In this document: positions 58,013-64,000 of the stretch, in pieces | How positions within the stretch are numbered: the first letter of the stretch is position 1 | How the letters are laid out: every line of letters starts with the position of its first letter | From: Pseudolabrys sp. | GTDB taxonomy: Bacteria > Pseudomonadota > Alphaproteobacteria > Rhizobiales > Xanthobacteraceae | Length of the DNA stretch: 64,000 nucleotides | Direction: 5' to 3' | Assembly (NCBI GenBank): GCA_030684935.1 | Contig: JAUXXH010000052.1 | Coordinates: 1-64,000 of the forward strand | Made by a program: the position numbers and the translations under genes | Notes under the pieces: model-generated | Database searches by the model: none | Told to the model about the DNA's origin: nothing | What the model saw: only the letters and a program-made list of their open reading frames with translations

Positions 58013-58990
58013 TCAAGCCGCCGATGAGCGCGCCCGGTCGAGGCGGAGACCGCAGGCGTCGAAGGCCGCCCGCGTCGCCGCCTTTTCCGCCTCGGTGAGT
58101 TGCAGCAGCGGCGAGCGCACCGGCCCGCCGTCCTGACCCAGCAATTCCTGCCAGTATTTCGAATGGGCCTGCGGCTTCTCGGCCGGCCGCGTGCGGCGGA
58201 TCGCCTCGCGGACCGGGTCGAGGCTGTCGCGAATTTTGCGTGCCTTCTCGATCTCGCCGGCAAAAGCCAGATCGGTATACTCGCGCATGCGCCTGTCGAG
58301 CCTGGTTTGCATCAGATAAGGCGGCGTCGAGCAGAGGTAGAGCTGCCAGCCGAGTTCAACGATGTTGTCGAACCATTCTTCTTCCGACGCGGTACTGACC
58401 AGAATCCTGTCGCCTGCCATTTTGGTCAGTCGCGTATACATTTCGCGCGGAACGGAATACTTGATGGCCACGATGTTCGGCAGGTCGGCGATCCGCGTGC
58501 ACAGCTCCGGGCTCATTAGATAGCCGGAGTCGGGGTGGCTCCAGAGCGCGATGCCGATGTCGACGCTTTCGCTGATCCGGCGATAATACTCGTACAGCGT
58601 TTGATCCTGCGCGTGCAGAAAATGCAGCACCGGCGCGTGCACCACCACATAGTCGGCGCCGATCGCCTGCGCATGGCGGGCAAGATCGATGACGACATCC
58701 ATGTTCTGGTCCGAACAGGACATGATGGTGCCGGCGCGGCCGCCGATCTCGTCCACCGCAATGTCGAAGACGCGCTTGCGCTCCGGCACGGACATGGAAA
58801 AGAACTCGCCCTGCTTGCCGGAGACGAAGACGCCGTCGATCGACAGATCGTCGACCCAGTGCCGCAGATTGCGGCGGAACCCGGCTTCATCGATGGCGAG
58901 GTCAGGCGTGAAGGGCTGCAGGGCCGCCGCCCAGATGCCCTTCATATGAAGGCGGGAATAGGCCTTGGCATCGTGTCTGTCGTATTTCAT
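58013..58990 (-). CDS. DapA-family (dihydrodipicolinate synthase-like) lyase/aldolase
   Basis: A 325-residue TIM-barrel class I aldolase. The Schiff-base lysine is K177 (NIVAIKYS) and the substrate-carboxylate loop is SGKQGEF (57-63) rather than GTTGE. The proton-relay Tyr of DapA (YNVPGRT) is replaced by W150 (ALWSHPDSG), so it is not a lysine-pathway enzyme. The ATG at 58988-58990 has GAGG 5 nt upstream. It lies 70 nt after livF and 45 nt before the dioxygenase, so it probably cleaves or hydrates a keto-acid in the same pathway. Confidence 0.88.
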   Translation of the reverse strand: MKYDRHDAKAYSRLHMKGIWAAALQPFTPDLAIDEAGFRRNLRHWVDDLSIDGVFVSGKQGEFFSMSVPERKRVFDIAVDEIGGRAGTIMSCSDQNMDVVIDLARHAQAIGADYVVVHAPVLHFLHAQDQTLYEYYRRISESVDIGIALWSHPDSGYLMSPELCTRIADLPNIVAIKYSVPREMYTRLTKMAGDRILVSTASEEEWFDNIVELGWQLYLCSTPPYLMQTRLDRRMREYTDLAFAGEIEKARKIRDSLDPVREAIRRTRPAEKPQAHSKYWQELLGQDGGPVRSPLLQLTEAEKAATRAAFDACGLRLDRARSSAA

Positions 58991-59060
58991 TGCCACCTCT
59001 GGGATGGATTTTGCCGTATCGCCGCCTGCATTCCAAGCGCAAGATTCCCGATGCGCGGAC

Positions 59061-59763
<703 letters not shown>

Positions 59764-59771
<8 letters not shown>

Positions 59772-60531
59772 GGCCGCCTCCATGGTGCCCGTCCTGGCCG
59801 AGATAGACGGCCTTCACCTGCTCGTTGGCCATGATTTCGGCGGGCGTGCCTTGCGTGAACACGGCACCCTGCACCAGCACCGTGATTGCCTGCGCGAAGC
59901 GGAACACCACGTCCATGTCGTGCTCGATGATCAGCACGGCGATATCGGGATCGAGCCCAGCGACGACGTCGAGGATGAGGTGGCTTTCCGACGACGGCAC
60001 GCCGGCGGCGGGCTCGTCGAGCAGCAGCACGCGCGGCTTCTGCGCCAGCGCGATGGCGATTTCCACCAGCCGCTGCCGGCCATAGGGAAGCTCGCGCACT
60101 TCCTTGAGCGCATCGTCGACCAGCCGCAGCGATTCGAGGTGGTCGAGCGCCTCGTCGATGACGACGCGCCTGGCGCCGGCCGAACGCCACAGATTGTTGC
60201 AGTGGCCATCGCGCTCGCCGATGGTCATGCAGATGTTTTCCAGCACCGTCAGGCCGCGAAACAGCTGGTTGATCTGGAACGTGCGCGCCAGACCGCGCCG
60301 CGCCCGCTCTTCCTGCGACAACTTGGTGATGTCCTCGCCGTTCAGCCGGATGCTGCCCGACGACGGCATGAGCGCGCCGGTGATCAGGTTGACAAGCGTC
60401 GTCTTGCCGGCGCCGTTCGGCCCGATCAGCGCGCGGCGCGCGCCGCGCTCCAGCGTCAGGCTGACGTCATGGGTGACCTGCAGCGCGCCGAAGCTGCGGT
60501 TGAGCCCCTCGACCTCGAGCGCGGCGGTCAT
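59764..60531 (-). CDS. livG: Branched-chain-amino-acid-type ABC transporter ATPase (LivG-like)
   Basis: Second ATPase of the importer (255 aa). Walker A GPNGAGKTT, the LivG-type signature LPYGRQRLVEIA, Walker B VLLLDEPAAGVPSSE, and LIIEHDMDVVFRFA are intact. It ends in a His/Gly tail (DGHHGGGHG). The start overlaps the livM stop by 4 nt (ATGA at 60531-60528), which indicates coupling. Confidence 0.94.
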
Positions 60532-61823
60532 CGCGGCGTGCTCCCGGTCGCCGAACGCTCGGCATAAACCAAATAGCCGATGTTGATCGCGGCAACCAAT
60601 GCCGCGCCGGCGGCGGTCCAGGCCAGCACGCTGAGCGGCTCGGTGACGAACCAGGACCACAGCAGATTGGTACGCCCGACATTGGCGGCAAAGCCCACCG
60701 CCAGGCCGATCAGCGCGCCGTCAAAAGCCGCCATGCCGATCCCCTTCCACTGCACGTTGCTCCACACGATCCGGCCAGGCACCATCCGGATACGGCCCTT
60801 CCAGGAGCGGAAGCGGCCAAGGTCCTCGATCACGCCGAGGATTCCCCGGCGCGCGAACAACACGGTGACCAGCAGCAGGATGCCGATGCCAAATTGCCAG
60901 AAGGTCGGGCTCAGCTTCGACAGGTGATCTTCCAGGATCAGATAGACCGCGGCGCCAATGAAGGCGCCGTACAGCCGCCCGGTGCCGCCGAGGATCAGCA
61001 TCACCAGCACCTTGGCGGAGGTGTCGAAGTCGAACACCGTCAGGGTCACATAGGCATTGGTCTGCGTGAACAGCGCACCCGCCACGCCGGCGATGGCCGC
61101 GGCGATGGTGTAGACCGTCACCAGCCGGCGGTGCACCGGCGAGCCGATGGCGTGCATGCGGCGCACGTTCTCGCGGATGCCGGTCAGCGCCTGTCCGAAC
61201 GGCGAATAGACGATGCGGCGGACAAAGAAGAACACCACCGCCAGCACCGCCAGCGCATAGAGATAATTGGTGCGGCCATAGAGATCGTATTCGAACATGC
61301 CGAGCACCGGCTGGAACACCAGCCCCGGCATGCCGTCATAGCCGCCGGTGATATCCGAGCGGAAATTGCCGGTCTCCAGGATCATGATGGCGGTGGCCAG
61401 CGTCAGCATCAGCAGCGTCAGGCCGCGATAGCGCAACAGGAACCAGCCGGAAATGAAGCCGGCCAGCGCCGCCATGATCGCCGCGGCAAACAGCCCGCTG
61501 ATCGGCTCGGTCCAGCCGAGCCGCGCCGAGGCAAGCCCCACGGTATAAGCGCCGACGCCGAAGAAGGCGGCATGGCCGAGCGTGACAATGCCGGCATAGC
61601 CGAGGATCAGGTCGAGTGAGATCGCAAACAGGATCATCACCAGTACCTGGCTGCCGAAGGTCATGCGATCGGGAAAGACAAAAAAGGCGGCGATGGCGAT
61701 CAGCCACGGCAAGGCTTCCGCCGGCCGGAAGCGATGGCGGCGCAACAGGAATTCGGCCGCCTCGTGCCGCGCCTGCGCGCGACCGGCGTTGCCCGGACCG
61801 CTGCTGATGTCATTGCCGGCCAT
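60528..61823 (-). CDS. livM: ABC transporter permease (LivM-like) with C-terminal extension
   Basis: Inner-membrane permease of the importer (431 aa; LivM proteins are usually ~320-360). The core has SLDLILGYAGIVTLGHAAFFGVGAY, FSRE-like GIRENVRRMHAIGSP and LGGTGRLYGAFIGAAVYLILED. After the usual end (ARRGILGVIEDL), ~85 extra residues contain about two more hydrophobic segments (AFDGALIGLAVGFAANVG, LSVLAWTAAGAALVAAINIGYLV). The ATG at 61821-61823 overlaps livH by 14 nt. Confidence 0.92.
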   Translation of the reverse strand: MAGNDISSGPGNAGRAQARHEAAEFLLRRHRFRPAEALPWLIAIAAFFVFPDRMTFGSQVLVMILFAISLDLILGYAGIVTLGHAAFFGVGAYTVGLASARLGWTEPISGLFAAAIMAALAGFISGWFLLRYRGLTLLMLTLATAIMILETGNFRSDITGGYDGMPGLVFQPVLGMFEYDLYGRTNYLYALAVLAVVFFFVRRIVYSPFGQALTGIRENVRRMHAIGSPVHRRLVTVYTIAAAIAGVAGALFTQTNAYVTLTVFDFDTSAKVLVMLILGGTGRLYGAFIGAAVYLILEDHLSKLSPTFWQFGIGILLLVTVLFARRGILGVIEDLGRFRSWKGRIRMVPGRIVWSNVQWKGIGMAAFDGALIGLAVGFAANVGRTNLLWSWFVTEPLSVLAWTAAGAALVAAINIGYLVYAERSATGSTPR

Positions 61824-62682
61824 AGAACCCCGCAGGCTTGAGCAGCAGCACAATGACGGTGATGACGTAGATGAAGAAACCGCCGGCCTCCGCGATCAGA
61901 TATTTGCCCGCGGTGTCGACGATGCCCAGCAGCAGCGCCGCCATCAGCGTACCCTTGAGACTGCCGAGGCCGCCGACCGCGACCACGATCAGGAACAGCA
62001 CCAGATAGAGGACGGCAAAATACGGCGTCAGGCCGAACAACTGGATCGCCAGACCGCCGCCCAGCGCCGCCAGCCCGGAGCCGATGGCGAACGTCACGGT
62101 GAACAAGAGATCGACATTGATGCCGACCGATTCCGCCATGCGGCGGTTGTCGACGGCGGCGCGGATGCGCGCGCCAATATTGGTGCGCTCGAAGCCGTAC
62201 CAAAGCACCGCCACCAGAAACAGGCCGAGCACGATCAGGAAGGCCCGATAGCGCGGAAAGGCGCGGAAGCCGAGATCCACGTTGCCCTGCAGCCATTGCG
62301 GCAGCGGCACCGATTTCGGGATCGGCCCGTAAAAGAAGGTGAAAGCGGCGATCGCCATGAAGGCGAGGCCGATGGTCAGCAGCACCTGGTCGAGCTCGCC
62401 GGCCTTGTACAACGGGCGGTACAGCCGCCGCTCGAAGCGAATGCTGATCAGGCCGACCAGCACGGATGCGATGATCAGCGAGGATATGAAATCGACGCCG
62501 TAGGACTGCGTCAGCGACACCACGAAATAGCCGCCGGCCATGGCGAAGGCGCCATGCGCCAGGTTGACGAAATTCATCAGCCCCATGGTCACCGACAGCC
62601 CGACGGCGGTGATGAACAGGAACATGGCATAGGCCAGCCCGTCGAACAGAATGCTGACGGCGATGGTGGCGACCTGCGGCAC
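61810..62682 (-). CDS. livH: ABC transporter permease (LivH-like)
   Basis: Inner-membrane permease (290 aa, eight predicted helices). LivH features: GLSVTMGLMNFVNLAHGAFAMAGGY near the N-terminus, GARIRAAVDNRRMAESVGINVDLLF with the EAA-like loop, and VAVGGLGSLKGTLMAALLLGIVD. GTG start at 62680-62682. It is 86 nt downstream of livK, with a hairpin between. Confidence 0.94.
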   Translation of the reverse strand: MPQVATIAVSILFDGLAYAMFLFITAVGLSVTMGLMNFVNLAHGAFAMAGGYFVVSLTQSYGVDFISSLIIASVLVGLISIRFERRLYRPLYKAGELDQVLLTIGLAFMAIAAFTFFYGPIPKSVPLPQWLQGNVDLGFRAFPRYRAFLIVLGLFLVAVLWYGFERTNIGARIRAAVDNRRMAESVGINVDLLFTVTFAIGSGLAALGGGLAIQLFGLTPYFAVLYLVLFLIVVAVGGLGSLKGTLMAALLLGIVDTAGKYLIAEAGGFFIYVITVIVLLLKPAGFYGRQ

Positions 62683-62710
62683 GAGAGCCCTACCCCGGAA
62701 CGAATTGAAA

Positions 62711-62739
62711 CGCCGCCGCGCCGTTTTTGCGCGGCGGCG
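62711..62739 (-). terminator. Intercistronic stem-loop between livK and livH
   Basis: A perfect 11-bp stem, CGCCGCCGCGC and GCGCGGCGGCG, with a 7-nt loop. On the minus strand it is followed by only TTTC, so it is a weak terminator. Placed after a binding-protein gene, it probably stabilises livK mRNA and lowers downstream expression. Confidence 0.6.
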
Positions 62740-62768
62740 CCGATTGCTGTCAGATCACGCCTGACGGA

Positions 62769-63974
62769 TCAGGTGCCGCAGCGGCCGATCTTCTGCGCCT
62801 TGCATTCGTCCTTCACCGCCTTGGTGGTGCCGAGGATCTTGACGCCAAGCTTGCCGTCGGCCTTGCGCACCACTTCCATGGCGTGCTGGTCCTGGATGAT
62901 GTCGCGGGTGTCCGCGTCGATCGTGACCTGTCCGCGCGGTCCGTTTGTGGTCCAGCCCTTCATCGCCTCGATCACCTTGGCGCCGTCCGAGACCTTGCCA
63001 TCGAGTTTCTTGATGGTGTCGAAGATGGCATGCATGGTGTCCCAGCCGGCCGCCGACATGAAGTCCGGATAGGAGTCCTTGCCATAGGCCGCGTGCCATT
63101 CCTTGAGGAAGGCCTTGTTGGCGGCATTGTCGAGATCGACCGAATAATGCCCCATGACGATGGTGCCGATGGCGGCGTCGCCCATGTCCTGCAGCTTGTT
63201 GTCGGGGATCAGATCCATCGGGCCGATCAGCTTGACGCCGGCGGCGCGCATCCCGAGATCGCCGTAGGCCTTCATCACGCCGGTCGCATGCGCGCCGGAC
63301 GGAATGAAGACGTACATGCAATCGGGCTTGGCGTCCTTGATGCGCTGGAAGAACGGCGTGAAGTCCGGCACCTGCACCGGGCTGCCGAGCGGAATCGACA
63401 GTCCGACCTTGCCGCCGGCCTTCTCGAAGCCGGCCTTGAAGGCATCGGTCGAATCCTTGCCCGGCGGAAAGTCGGTATAGGCCAGCGCCGCGGTCTTGCA
63501 GCCTATCTTGTCGAAAGCAAAGGCGCCCATCGGATAGGCCGGGTGCCACATGCTGAACGACAGCCGCGCGATATAGGGCGACAGGTTGGTGATCCAGGCG
63601 GTGCCGGCATTGGCGATGATCAGCGGCGTCTTGGCCTGGGTCAGCACCGGTGCCATGGCGATCGCCGAGGGCGAAAACACGAAGCCGGTGAGGATCTGCA
63701 CCTTGTCATTGGTGATCAGTTCGGTCGCCACCGTCTTGGCCTGCGCACCGGTCGGCGGGCCTTCGTCGCGCTTGACGATCTCGACCTTGTGCGGCGCAAT
63801 ATCCTTGGCGTGAAGCTTGATATAGAGATCGAACGCCTTGTCGATCTGATGTCCAAGATCGGCATTGGCGCCGCTGAACGGCAGCACGACGCCGATCTTG
63901 ACGGTTTCAGCCTGGGCTGCGCCGCCCACCGTGAGCGCCAGGGCCGTCAGCCCGAGCCAACGAAACAGTTTCAT
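62769..63974 (-). CDS. livK: ABC transporter periplasmic binding protein (LivK-like)
   Basis: Periplasmic receptor of the importer (401 aa). A signal peptide ends at VGGAAQAET (~22). The Peripla_BP_6 core starts VKIGVVLPFSGANADLGHQIDKAFDLYI and contains TGFVFSPSAIAMAPVLTQAKTPLIIANAG. The C-terminus has Cys residues (DECKAQKIGRCGT) that may form a disulfide. GGAGG lies 5 nt before the ATG (63972-63974). It heads the visible cluster; any promoter is at or beyond the right edge. Confidence 0.94.
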   Translation of the reverse strand: MKLFRWLGLTALALTVGGAAQAETVKIGVVLPFSGANADLGHQIDKAFDLYIKLHAKDIAPHKVEIVKRDEGPPTGAQAKTVATELITNDKVQILTGFVFSPSAIAMAPVLTQAKTPLIIANAGTAWITNLSPYIARLSFSMWHPAYPMGAFAFDKIGCKTAALAYTDFPPGKDSTDAFKAGFEKAGGKVGLSIPLGSPVQVPDFTPFFQRIKDAKPDCMYVFIPSGAHATGVMKAYGDLGMRAAGVKLIGPMDLIPDNKLQDMGDAAIGTIVMGHYSVDLDNAANKAFLKEWHAAYGKDSYPDFMSAAGWDTMHAIFDTIKKLDGKVSDGAKVIEAMKGWTTNGPRGQVTIDADTRDIIQDQHAMEVVRKADGKLGVKILGTTKAVKDECKAQKIGRCGT

Positions 63975-64000
63975 GATGTCCTCCCTCAAATCCCTGAATT

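Overview
The window is chromosomal DNA from a GC-rich alphaproteobacterium. The 14-gene-type nuo layout, the order dgt-argS-SPOR-nagZ-scpA-scpB-tatABC-serS-surE-pcm-nlpD, popZ beside valS, and an ExoR-like Sel1 protein beside ilvD all point to Hyphomicrobiales (Rhizobiales), probably near the Bradyrhizobium / Pseudolabrys / Rhodoplanes branch. This placement rests on gene order and protein flavour, not on a computed phylogeny. No phage, insertion sequence, integrase or CRISPR array is visible.

Layout. 1-11211 (minus): the complex I operon nuoA-B-C-D-E-F-[DUF3291]-[small coiled coil]-G-H-I-J-K-L, with nuoL cut by the left edge. 11545-13787 (plus): a Bug-type periplasmic binding protein, an alpha/beta hydrolase and a solitary DUF1778 antitoxin. 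13824-16261 (minus): a HAD hydrolase and an exported multi-domain protein with a von Hippel-Lindau-like beta domain. 16468-17109: tRNA-Asp, an HU-type protein and its terminator. 17220-35280: the conserved cell-envelope and chromosome block (nlpD-like, pcm, surE, serS, tatCBA, scpB, scpA, nagZ, SPOR protein, argS, dgt). Two plus-strand insertions break it: a lone receiver protein between pcm and surE, and a FIST sensor plus PAS-GGDEF-EAL pair between argS and dgt. 35376-41335: erpA, xthA, a membrane-bound OmpR/CadC-type regulator with TPR-like repeats, an ExoR-like Sel1 protein and ilvD. 41336-50265: mpg, a BrnT/XRE toxin-antitoxin pair, valS, an MFS transporter, popZ, tolC, a second PCMT-family protein, tRNA-Cys and tRNA-Asn. 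50327-54787: a large Cache-HAMP-PAS-GGDEF-EAL protein and a nicotinate phosphoribosyltransferase. 54882-63974 (minus): a probable operon made of a Liv-type ABC importer (livK-H-M-G-F), a DapA-family aldolase/lyase, 3-hydroxyanthranilate 3,4-dioxygenase, a MetE-family protein and an M24 metallohydrolase.

How the parts work together. The nuo operon drives respiration. The Tat, Scp, NagZ, NlpD and SPOR genes serve export, chromosome organisation, peptidoglycan recycling and division. The right-hand cluster looks like a dedicated uptake and degradation route for a nitrogen-containing, possibly aromatic, compound whose identity the sequence does not reveal. Two intact bifunctional GGDEF-EAL proteins suggest active cyclic-di-GMP control.

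Most unusual observation. serS carries a ~90-residue in-frame insertion in its catalytic domain. The DNA encoding its core is strikingly AT-rich: 67 G/C in 180 nt by hand count, in an otherwise GC-rich region. valS contains a second, milder AT-shifted block in its catalytic half. Three families of intergenic palindromic repeats are also present.
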